Made by a program: the position numbers and the translations under genes. From Bromus sterilis (lineage: Eukaryota; Streptophyta; Magnoliopsida; Poales; Poaceae): a stretch of 64,000 nucleotides of DNA. Below the pieces are notes generated by a model. The model was given only the letters and a program-made list of their open reading frames with translations, made no database searches and had not been told where the DNA came from. The stretch is taken from positions 192,509,016-192,573,015 of the forward strand of contig OX465597.1 in the NCBI GenBank assembly GCA_950022295.1, read 5' to 3'. Shown one piece after another: positions 10,532 to 19,540 of this stretch (its first letter is position 1; every line of letters starts with the position of its first letter).

Positions 10532-11625
10532 TGTAAGGTCCGATATGCGATATTGTTCCAGATCTAGATGTTTCCATCCAGATCCGGGGACGAAGCCATA
10601 TCGGTCCCACCGCGACATATGACATAACCATATGCCCAGGATTTCAACATGATATCACAACATTACAGATACAAGGATACAACATCTCATACAATCGGCA
10701 TACAACTGCCTTAATACAATACAACAGCGGAAGATACATGTCTGGGTACAGACTACAAGCGAATGCCTAGTGGCAAAGAGAAAAACATCGATCCCCAACC
10801 ACACGGGTCCAAGCCCTCCACCGGGATCCGCCTAACTAGTCGTCGTCGAGTCTCCACGTGAAACGTCGATCACCATACCTGTTGTCGATCAAGAACCCTG
10901 AAAAGAGTTTGGGGGTAGTATCATGAGTACAGAAGTACGCAACATACAACTGTAGTGATCAACTGACCCAGCAAGGACTTCATCACTCGTCATTCTAGGA
11001 CAACTAGTAGTTTACGGTAAGGAAGGGGTAAGTGGTGAGGTTGCTGCCGCACTAGCATTTATGAAGTGGCTAACGATCTAGAGAGTAAGATAAGAAGCCA
11101 AGCATTCGATGAGGAATCGCCTCCAACAAGTCTTTCTATCAGCTACTTACGCAATCATAACACCTATCCTATCCTTGTCCTCCTCTTCGCATCCCGACGA
11201 AGAAGAAGCAGTCAAGGCACACACACGTTGATCAAGTTATATTAATATTATCTCAGTTGTTGTTGTCTATGAACAAGGAGTAGGTCTCAAGTCGTCCATA
11301 ACCGTGGACACGACTTCTCGAAAAGATTTAACCCTGCAGGGGTGTACCAACTGCCCATTACAAGGCTCCGCACGCACGCCCATCTCTCTCAGTTGCTACC
11401 CATCACAGGCAACCATTTTATGATTTAGTTCCGAGAGATCCGAAACGACAGGTCCCTCTAGCTAACAACGAACAAATCCGGGTGGCCCCCGGGGAGTCGA
11501 CACCCAATCCAAAAGCTGGCCACGCTCTCGGATCGGACTCTTCCGTATGGCCAAGGTCGGGTTTAGTCTCACCTATATAACAGGGGACTTCCCTAGCTCA
11601 CCAGTGTGGACCAACAGAGAAACCT
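10532..11625 (-). repeat. Fragment of a long Gypsy LTR, family L2 (minus)
   Basis: Begins TGTAAGGTCCGATATGCG, the reverse complement of an LTR 3' end. Its body matches, in reverse orientation, 61080-62090 and is related to 41527-42500 (shared landmarks: aaccctgcaggggtgtacca at 11331-11350, ccgggtggccccc at 11478-11490). Homology fades at about 11620 and Athila-like sequence resumes. No TSD could be found, so it is probably a deletion remnant; the deletion also removed the end of CACTA-1. Confidence 0.75.
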
Positions 11626-12788
11626 ATCAAGTAATTTCCATAGCCTTTCCGGGATATATTGCCATGCAACATCCATCTTCTCATGACTTGATCTTCATGT
11701 CATACATGTTCCTGCTTCACTGGCAGAGGCATACATTTGCATACATCATGATACCTTCATCTTCTTTATGCTGAGTACTTTTGTAAAGTGTGAAAGATCT
11801 CCTATACTGCTTGTAAAATAGAGTGTTGCCCTTAAGTGAGGAAAATATTCCAAAGAGGACAAATTTAAAAGATCCCAAAGAGGACAAATGAGAGTTAAAT
11901 AGAAAGGGCCATGGAGGCCACCGAAAAAAATACAATAAAAGAGAAAAAAGAGAAAAGAAAAGAAAAAGAGAGAAGGGGGCAACACTATTACTCCTTTTGC
12001 GAGATCCACACTCGTACTCCCACCTATATCTTGTGTTTCATAGAGATGATCATATATGCATATAGCTATGTGGGGACCTTCACACTACAGAACTTGGCTT
12101 GTATATTCCAATGATGATCCTCCTCAAATGAGCTCTAGGTCTTCTTGAGCAAGAAAGTTGGATGCACCCCCACTAGTTCCATTGGAGATTTTACCCTAGC
12201 TCATATGTGCATCCGTTGCATGGAAATACCTACTCCTCACATCATATCTATCATTTGGCTTTCTCTCGCGTATGATTGCCCTCATTGATGTGAGCCTTTC
12301 ACACCTTTTTTTTCTTCCTCCTCCACCATCTCTTTCTCTTTTCCATCCAAAGTGTCAATTTTCGTGCTTACGCTCATCTATTGCATGAGTGCTCAAAATA
12401 TTGAAAGGGAGTGGATCAAGTTAACTTCTACTTGCCTAGTTGTCTGGAGACAAGTAAAGATAAGATTCCAAAGAAGACTAAGTGTAAAAATTTAGTAGAT
12501 TGAGTTCTCAACAAATAACTCTCTCGTATTCCCATCTCCCACTTTTTGCACGCAAACACCATTTGGAGACATTCGAGTCACGGACAGCGAGAGCTCTTGC
12601 ACCTTTATGTTCTTATGTTGCTTGTTTCAATGCTAATATAGACTCTTGCCTGTTATGACTTTAATTTAATTACATGCCTTGATTTCTTTACTTAAAAGTT
12701 CTTATATGATTGGTAGCATGTCACCACAGAAATTAGCTTGCTATCATTTACCTACTCGACGATGAGCAGGAATTAAGCTTGGGGATGT
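11626..12788 (+). other. 3' non-coding internal region and PPT of the Athila-like element
   Basis: No open frames of interest. The stretch ends ctactcgacgatgagcagga followed by attaagcttggggatgt, the purine-rich tract that primes plus-strand synthesis, immediately before TGATACG at 12789. The order and wording match the 3' internal end of Sabrina-like elements. Confidence 0.75.
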
Positions 12789-13280
12789 TGATACGTCCCA
12801 AGCGTATCTATAATTTCTGCTTGCTCTATGCATGTGTTGGGTGATATTACTATGCTTTTTGATACAATTGCATACACTTTTGATCATATTTGGACTAACC
12901 TATTAACTCAGTGCACCCCAGTGCCATTACCTGTTTTCTGTTGTCTTTTTATTTCACGTTTCCCCCGTATTAAAAGTGCTCCAAAAATTCTGGAAAAATC
13001 CAATAAAAAATCAGCGTACGGGAACCTTCCAGAGCCCCGAAGGAGAGCCAGGGGGCCACCCTGGTGCCTAGGCGGTCAGGGGGTATGACCCCACCCTAGG
13101 CCGCGCCATGGGGGCGCATGCACTCCCTGGTGGCCCCTCGGCTGCCCCCTTCGCCTATATATTTTTCTTGCCCCGAAATCTCCGAGGACAGAACCCTTTT
13201 TCACGATCTCGCCTTTGTTCCGCCGCCGCCGCGCTTCCAAGATCGGGAGCGCCATAAGACCTCTTCCCGGCAACTTGCAG
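12789..13280 (+). repeat. U3 of the Athila-like 3' LTR
   Basis: Starts TGATACGTCCCAAGCG and includes a TATA motif (cctatatattt, 13154-13164) followed by a GC-rich leader. The LTR does not continue into its U5: at ~13281 the sequence turns around into an inverted copy of a related U3. Confidence 0.8.
13154..13164 (+). promoter_or_regulatory. TATA motif of the Athila-like LTR
   Basis: cctatatattt lies about 370 bases into the U3 with a GC-rich start region downstream. The right foldback arm keeps an equivalent motif in reverse (tatatagg-like at ~13417-13424). Confidence 0.55.
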
Positions 13281-13795
13281 GAGGGAGGGTTGACTTCCGC
13301 AGGGTGCGGGACAGGGTCTCCTGGCAGCCCCGATCTTGGAAGCGCAGCGTCGGCGGAATAGAGAGGAGATCGCGAAAAAGGATTCTGTTCTCGGGGGTTT
13401 CAGGAAGAGAGGTAAATATAGGCGAAGGAGGGTAGCCAGGGGTGGACCAGGGAGTCCAGACGGCCCCCCGACAAGACCTAAGGTGGGGACGCGCCCCCTG
13501 GCCACCTGAGCTCCAGGTGGGTCCACCCTGGCTCCCTTCGGGCATCTGGAAGCTTCCGTATCGCTGATTTTTATATATTTTTGCCAGAATTTTTTGGGCA
13601 CTTTAAGTAATGGGAAACCTGAAGTACAAAAACAGCAGAAAACAAAAACTGTCACTGGGGTGCACTGAGTTAATAGGTTAGTCCAAATATGATCAAAAGT
13701 GTATAAAAGTGCATCAAAAGCATAGCAATATCACCCAAAACATGCATGGAGCAAGAAGAAATTATAGATACGTTTGGGACGTGTCAGACGTATCA

Positions 13796-13971
13796 GCGTG
13801 TGTGGCCTACTAGGGAATATTTGACACGCGATGCAGTGTCGTACGGTGTCATCGATGTCTCGCATGGAGGTTGTCCAGTAGAATCCTGCTTGGAAAGCTT
13901 TGGCTACTAGGGCCCGACTCCATGCGTGGTATCCGCGTATACCCTCATGGATCTTAAGAAGTAGGGCTTTG
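13796..13971. other. Unassigned 176-bp spacer
   Basis: Between the foldback and the L2 LTR. I see no open frame, repeat or terminus and could not match it to anything else in the window. Confidence 0.4.
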
Positions 13972-14123
13972 TGTCAGGACCGCGATGCGGTACCATCTCC
14001 AAATTGGCGCTTTCGCACCGACTTTGAAGATGGAAGCGCATAACTAGCCACCCGCGCACAGACAAGGCAAGCGTCCGCTGCAGGATTTTCGACAACAGGT
14101 ATACAAAACATGAACATAAGCTA
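13972..14123 (-). repeat. L2 family LTR (minus), part 1, split by CACTA-2
   Basis: Starts TGTCAGGACCGCGATGCG, similar to TGTAAGGTCCGATATGCG of the L2 fragment at 10532. It ends in CTA (14121-14123), duplicated at 41524-41526 on the far side of CACTA-2, where the LTR resumes. Confidence 0.75.
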
Positions 14124-14440
14124 CACTACTGGAAACATGAGTTTTGCTGTTAGCTTTTCATCGGGGCAGACGGCAAACCATGGGTTGTCGTCAGCTAGTG
14201 GAAAAGCTGACGGCAAAGAAACAGTTGTAGGCAAAATAGAAGTTAGCCGTCAGCCTATGCAACACCGTCAGTTAGCTGACGGCAAATCTCAAAATGGCTG
14301 ACGGCATAGAGACCCTGACGGCAATGTATGCCCAGACCCCACCACGTGGCAGTGGGATAACGGCCTGCCGCTTGGCCGTCAGCCAGCTAACGGCAAAGCC
14401 GCGTTGCCATCAGCTAGCTGAAGGCCAAGCGGCGGGCCGT
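14124..14440 (+). repeat. CACTA-2 5' terminal and subterminal repeats
   Basis: Terminal CACTACTGGAAAC followed by about eight copies of gccgtcagc/gctgacggc in both orientations, the presumed binding sites of the TNP1-like protein. Confidence 0.88.
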
Positions 14441-14804
14441 TATCTCAGCTCGGGCCAGACCTAACCGTCCACTACTCTCTCTCACCCCGCTCGAGCACGC
14501 TTTCACCCTCCAACGCGCTGCCGCCGCCACCGGAGCACCCCGGCCGCGTCTTCCCGTTGCCGCCACCCCGTCCGCCCCCTCCCCCGCTCCCCATTCTCTC
14601 TCTCTTCTCATGACCGCTCCTCCTCTCCTCCTCTGCAGGTCCACCCCACCACCTCCGCCGCCGCTTCGTCCGACCCCCGCCGCTGCCACCGAAGAGCCTG
14701 CTCCCCCTGCCTCACCGGTGAGCTGCCCACGCACTCCGTCCGGGCCGCCGCCGCCGCTCTCCGGTGAGCCCACATCCACCCCTTCTCCCCTTTTTTGTAT
14801 TAGA
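14441..14804 (+). other. GC-rich leader of CACTA-2
   Basis: CCG-rich sequence with cctcttctcatgaccgctcc and several possible GT donors. A 66-codon Pro-rich plus frame and a 121-codon Gly-rich minus frame overlap it; both are low-complexity and I do not call them genes. Confidence 0.5.
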
Positions 14805-15230
14805 TTTTAGTTAGCTTAGTGTAGATATGTTAGTGTCATGGAATTTTAGTTAGTTTAGTGTAGATCTACATCTGTTAGTGTAGATTTATGTTCATTGTTA
14901 GTTGTTGTCAGAAATTAGTTGTTAGTAATTTTAGTTATGGTTAGTTGCTAGCTAGGTTAGTTAAGGTTAGATATATAGCTAGGTTTTTGTTATTGTTATT
15001 TCATTCGATCTGTTTTTGTTATTGTTAGTTGTTATAGCTAGGTTTGTTACTACTAGTTTGGCAGAATCTTTTAGTTAGTTCTATTCTATTATTATTTAGT
15101 TAGTTAGTAAGTTTAATTAGGTTAGAATCAAAGTAAAGTGAAAGAATGAAAAAAATTATTATTAAGTAAAACAATTTGTTAGTAAATGAAGCTAATGAAA
15201 AGAGAAGTAGGGTAGAGGAAGAAGACGGTA
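14805..15230 (+). repeat. TTAGT-rich tract, probable leader intron of CACTA-2
   Basis: Irregular ttagttagttt repeats through ~15130, then an A/G-rich segment. It is equivalent in position to 7496-8012 of CACTA-1. Confidence 0.6.
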
Positions 15231-15560
15231 GAGGAGGAGAGGCTCACCAGCCTGTTGTCGAGGAGGAGGATTTCCAACCATCGGAATAAAGATGAAGAGG
15301 AGATCCATCTACCACTGCACCCTCTCCTCCTTTCCATTCCTTCTAACCTCCCCGTTCGTTCGAGGGGAGCACAAATCTCCTCCCCATGCGTTCGACGACA
15401 CTAGCTAGATAGGTAGATTTAATAATTAAAATTTAGATGTAAGGTTCCGTTCCGTAACCCATATGCGTCTCCCATTCGAAAGATTACATTTATAAATAAG
15501 CATTCATTTTCATATTTATAATTGGATTCTTTTGAATTGTCCAACGTTATCCATGGACAA

Positions 15561-15777
15561 CCCAAGTATGTGTAGATTGGGTTCATTTCCCCATATATGC
15601 TCTCCTCCCGATCGGACGCATGATTTCGTCAGCGCCACCTTGTTGTTCTCCGGGTACACATCCTCTCGGTTTATGCCGAGACGTGTATCAGAAGAACAGC
15701 GGGGAGGTGCTGTCGAAATTTTGCGTCCGATCGGGAGGAGAGCATGGGGAAATGAACCCAATCTGCACATACTCGGG
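15561..15777 (+). ncRNA. Long hairpin upstream of CACTA-2 transposase
   Basis: Left arm 15561-15669, loop tttatg (~15670-15675), right arm 15676-15777. The arms read cccaagtatgtgtagattgg ... and ... ccaatctgcacatactcggg, with a 4-nt bulge (atat) on the left. The apical stem ctcgg/ccgag is perfect. Compared with CACTA-1 the middle of the stem is different (tctcctcccgatcgg here, tttggtcctgatctg there), yet the opposite arm has changed to match in both. Confidence 0.78.
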
Positions 15778-15884
15778 TGGGATTAGGACCTATCTTTACC
15801 TATTAGCTAGTAGGTGCATATGCCGTATCACCGTAATTAATTATATCCCTTCTTCTGTTAATTTGTACTAGCTAGCTAGCCAGA

Positions 15885-16229
15885 ATGAATGATTGTGCCT
15901 GGATGTACACTTGTCACCCTAGTCAGAAAGATATGACTGAGGAATGGTTGACCAAGACCGAGGAGTTCCTAGAGGTCGCATTTAGTGCTGGCCAACAAAG
16001 AACATGGTGCCCATGCACTATATGTAGGAACTATTCATGGCAGACAAAGGATCTAATGGGTAAACACCTGCAGATGCGTGGTTTCATGCCTGATTATATG
16101 TTGTGGTCATTTCATGGCGAGTCGGCCCAACGTGACAGACAGGAGGTAGTGCGTCAGCGCATCGAGGATTGTGGTACAGGGATCGAAGACATGGTCAATG
16201 ATTACAACGATGCTCGTCATGAGGAAGAA
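15885..16229 (+). pseudogene. CACTA-2 TNP2 N-terminal region
   Basis: MNDCAWMYTCHPSQKDMTEE opens the transposase-associated domain of TNP2, with CPCTICRN as the metal-binding-like Cys pair and HLQMRGFMPDYMLWSFHGE, all close to the family pattern. The frame is open up to 16229, where CACTA-3 interrupts it after NDYNDARHEEE. About 100 codons present in CACTA-1 (AKAFYEML to MPYEQIHAC) are missing on the far side. Confidence 0.85.
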
Positions 16230-16588
16230 CACTACTAGGAAACTGACTATAGATAGGAAAGCTTTCTGTGGCGCACTAAAAAGTGGGTGCTCCACAGAAA
16301 TATTTCTGTGGCACATGTGGGCCAGGTGCGCCCCAGAATTTCCCTATTTTCTGGTGCAGCTGGGCCGGGTGCGCCACTAAATTATGTGGGGGCCCACCAT
16401 AGCACACCTCGTGCAATATGGATCAACTTTCTGTGGCGCACCTGGCTCGGATGCGCCACAGACATCCCTATATAATCGGCCCCCCTGGACCTCCCCGCAA
16501 CCCTATCCCCCTCACTCCTCCCCCTCCGCCTAGATCCCATCTCTAGCTCGCCGTCGCCGCACTCCCCTCCTGCGACCCCAGCCCCGCC

Positions 16589-16594
16589 GGTGTG

Positions 16595-16633
<39 letters not shown>
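16589..16633 (+). repeat. (CT)n microsatellite
   Basis: A nearly perfect run of about 20 CT units in the leader of CACTA-3. Frames across it (Ser-Leu repeats on one strand, Arg-Glu on the other) are artefacts of the repeat. Confidence 0.95.
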
Positions 16634-16638
<5 letters not shown>

Positions 16639-16802
16639 CGCCCGTCCGCCTCTTTGCAGGTCCCCCACCTCGCCGCCGACCTCCTCGACCCGCCGCCAGC
16701 CGCACCATCGCGACGCCGCGGAGGAGCTCAACCATCGCGCCGCGCCGCCGCACCACCCCCTCGTCCTCCCGCGCGCTGCTGTTGCTCGCCATTTCTCGGT
16801 AA

Positions 16803-18240
16803 ATCTTTTTGGTTGTTTTTTCCTTGATGCGATTGTTAAATGCTTTATCTTGTGCACCATTGCGACCTTGTTTGCTCAAATGCATCGATACTGATTGAGA
16901 CGAGTAGTTCTTGTGCGTCATTTTGATATATTTTTTCTAAGCAAGACACTCACTAGAGAATTAGTAAGACATGAACCATTTCCTTTTCTCAACCTGAAGC
17001 TCCTGGATAAGTACGCTCTTGCTAGGGGTTTGGTCAAATTGTCTGCTCAACATTTGGTACATTTCCTTTTCCTTTTTCTTCTCCAAACGGCCAAATGGTT
17101 GATAAGTTCACTTCACACGGACCAGAACTACCAGAACATACAAATCAATTTAATAAGCATAATTAATCAGGTGCATGGGGATATATTGCTCCAGATCTTA
17201 GGTTATAAGTGTATATACAACAAAGAACGGGATCACTAAAAATAATTTTACTATCCTAATATATGTTATTGTGAAGTAATATAGCGCATGAGTGATGTAA
17301 TTTAAAGTAGCATTTTTCTTGGATGTATGCGTCATACTTGGAAAACAGTGGCATGTGACTAACCATACTATATACTTCGGCAATCTCGCTGGTATACTTT
17401 ACTTTTTGTCAAAGAACTTTTCAAGAGAAATTATATATTGTAAATAGATATATCATATAGATTTTAGTTGTAAATTTGGTTGATGAGCTTCTTTTAAAAA
17501 AAAGATGTTTGAGGTCTCACTCTGCTTTTCTGTCAGTTGCTGGTTTTTTTGTAGAATTAAAACTACAAATGATTACTTGCATGCTCAGTCAAATGTAGCC
17601 TGAATTATATCTCCATTATGTCACTGATCGTTGGGGTTAGAGATTTGTTTTTTCCAAGTTGCAGGCTTAGAACATCAACTCTAACAAGTCACTGTAACTA
17701 GGTATATCATACAGATTTTAGTTTTGTAGTTATATCTCTCCATGTAAATTGCAGACCAGCTTAAAATATTGGTTTTAGATTGCTAGAATAAGTAGCTTGC
17801 TTCCGTTTATACAACAAGTGCTGAATTATTATTTTTCAAAAGAAAAAGAGATGATACATATGATGCATTCATTTTCAAAAGAAAAAGAGATGATACATAT
17901 GTTGAAGTTGAAGGTCTTTTGCCTCTTTAACCTGTACCATTGGCATTGCCTGAACAAGAGCACTGATATATATGTGTCTGCATATTCTTTGATGATTCTA
18001 AATACCAATTCATAAATGCCAAAATTCATTGTACCATAGGATTGCCTGAACAAGAGTACCTCGCTGATATATATATGTGTGTGCAAATTCTTTTATGATT
18101 CTAAATCCCAATTCATATATGCTAGTAAATTTTTGTGAAAATGTCTCAGTTGCACTAACTATTAGCTTGTTGTACTGTTGTTAATAATTGTTTGCTGCTG
18201 CCATTACACTCAGCTTTGCATGTTTTCTATTTGCATGTAG
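16803..18240 (+). other. AT-rich non-coding interior of CACTA-3
   Basis: Intron-like sequence with no convincing frame. It includes a short local duplication: aaaagaaaaagagatgatac at 17839-17858 recurs at 17878-17897, and a second loose repeat (cctgaacaagag ... tgatatatatgtg) occurs at 17949 and 18045. Confidence 0.55.
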
Positions 18241-18245
18241 ACACC

Positions 18246-19220
18246 ATGTCCAGGTACCCTATGCCACGTGCAAGGCTGATCCACAAGGAGAAACCTAAGA
18301 AGTTTGACTAGAAGAATAATCCATTCTTCACAGCATTTGCGACCTACATGACGGTGGGTCTGTTAGATACAGGCAAGGGAAAGTTGAGGATGTGCAAGCA
18401 TTCCATTGACGACACTCCTGAGCCCCAGGAGTCTGGGAAGATATTTTAGTATGTAGGCTAGGAAATGGATGCTTCTAGCTAGCTACGATGATCTTTTGAT
18501 GCTTCTATGGTTTATGTAGGCTAGGAAATGGATGCTTCTATCTAGGATGACCTTTTGATGCTTCTATGCATGATTTATACATATGTTGGGGTCCTGTAGT
18601 TGTTTGTATCGCCCTTTGTTTGTGCACTAACTATGAAAGTGACTACTTCTATGGATATGTTAGTTGCGTAGACTTTGCATTCCATTTGAGAATTATGAAC
18701 TTTTGAAAACCATGCCTTTTATTTTTTGAGTGAAATTATCTCTTCATTGAACAATAACACATATAGGAGCAAAGATTGCTTTGTCTAAGAGTTAAAATGG
18801 TCATAGAGAGAGCAATGGTCATAATAAATATCAAAATTTCTTCATGGCAAGTCAAACCCAATTCATTTTTTTATCTTTTTGTCTAGTGTTTCACCTAGAA
18901 TATATTAGCCTGCTGGAATAATGATCATAGGGGGTCCTATTATTATTACTCTGTTTATTACTAATTAACTACATATTTTGCAGCACGGCCGGCACATGGT
19001 TCGCTCCCGGCAAACCTATCGCATTAGCACTGCCATCCTTATACCGCCACGTGGTCCCGACGCCCCCTTGCCGCCAACGCTAACGCCGGAGCGAGCGCCA
19101 GCGGCGGTGCCAGCACCAGCACCGGCGCTACCTGACCCGGAACGCCTAGCGGTAATATGGGAAGCATCTCAGGCCGCAAAGGAGAACAAACTCATCGTCA
19201 TTTCTGACGACAAAGAGTGA
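18246..19220 (+). pseudogene. Unrecognised two-exon ORF carried by CACTA-3
   Basis: After a ttgcatgtag-type acceptor, an ATG at 18246 opens MSRYPMPRARLIHKEKPKKFD, then a TAG at 18309, then KNNPFFTAFATYMTVGLLDT to ESGKIF. A second block starts after tttgcag at 18981 and runs HGRHMVRSRQTYRISTAILI through a Pro/Ala-rich part to KENKLIVISDDKE before a TGA at 19218. I recognise no domain. The two blocks may be exons of one small CACTA-encoded protein or a captured host fragment. The internal stop makes the current copy non-functional unless spliced differently. Confidence 0.4.
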
Positions 19221-19487
19221 AGCGTTTGATGACTAGCTATGACTAGCTGGTAATGATCAAATTTGTGATGGATTTGAATAACTAGTGGGTTGGAGTACTT
19301 CGAATGGATTTCGATAACTAGTGATTTGGAGTACTGTGATGATCAATCTGTTTGATGACTAGCTTGTGATGATCAAACTGTTTGTGATCTATATTTTGGT
19401 GCTGGTGCTCTATTTAAAAAAATATATATATTTTTCTGGCGCATGTCAATTAGTCTTTAGTGATGTACTAAGTTCTGTGGAATTAGA

Positions 19488-19540
19488 CGTGCTTGAAGAA
19501 ACAACAAAACAGATGACATGGCACAGAGATGGAATTAGAA
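19488..19540 (+). repeat. 53-bp filler copy of TNP2 sequence
   Basis: gtgcttgaagaaacaacaaaacagatgacatgg... to ...gatggaatta is a near copy of 19731-19783, placed about 240 bp upstream at the junction between CACTA-3 and the resumed TNP2. It looks like templated filler DNA from end-joining. Confidence 0.8.

Larger units (their letters stand above)
1..12788 (+). mobile_element. Athila/Sabrina-like Gypsy element without pol, heavily interrupted
   Basis: Plus-strand LTR retrotransposon beginning left of the window. In order I see a partial LTR (1-382), a PBS at 393-410, decayed gag (549-1768) and protease (1919-2610), the post-coding motif gcgcttgttgggaggcaacc (2651-2670) typical of Athila-type grass elements, a long non-coding 3' part (6595-6831 and ~11626-12788) and a purine-rich tract just before the 3' LTR at 12789. 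No reverse transcriptase, RNase H or integrase remains in any frame, so it is non-autonomous or deleted. Insertions: solo LTR 2715-6589, CACTA-1 6832-10531, minus LTR fragment 10532-~11625. Resemblance to Sabrina/WHAM-type Triticeae elements is from memory of their LTR and PPT style; the exact family is not proven. Confidence 0.8.
12789..13795. repeat. ~1 kb foldback of two diverged LTR U3 arms
   Basis: The left arm is 12789-~13280 and the right arm ~13297-13795, with a loop of about 16 nt. Reading the right arm in reverse gives TGATACGTCTGACACGTC, then the same order of blocks (gatcatatttggactaacc, cctattaactcagtgcaccc, cagcg, ttcgcctatat, cttccaagatcg). By eye the arms are roughly 75-80% alike, with indels. 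They meet at homologous positions, which favours an old palindromic event over two independent insertions. Confidence 0.75.
16230..19462 (+). mobile_element. CACTA-3: smaller CACTA element inserted in TNP2 of CACTA-2
   Basis: Begins CACTACTAGGAAAC at 16230, followed by subterminal tttctgtggcgcac/gtgcgcca motifs (16262-16455), a motif set unlike CACTA-1 and -2. It carries a CT microsatellite, a long AT-rich intron-like stretch and an ORF-like region at 18246-19220. The 3' end is degraded: near 19436-19462 I see ttctggcgcatg and a weak tagtctttagtg, but no clean terminus or TSD, so this end is approximate. It encodes no recognisable transposase and is non-autonomous. Confidence 0.7.

Noticed and set aside
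11717..11730. TSD for the L2 fragment at 10532 (ggcaga on both sides)
   Set aside because: The right-hand copy is not preceded by an LTR terminus and lies ~100 bp beyond the end of homology; likely chance.
13155..13655. 166-codon minus-strand frame
   Set aside because: It crosses the axis of the foldback; both arms generate similar frames, as expected from an inverted repeat.
16382..16921. 179-codon minus-strand frame in CACTA-3
   Set aside because: It is produced by the (CT)n run read as Arg-Glu repeats and by GC-rich leader sequence.
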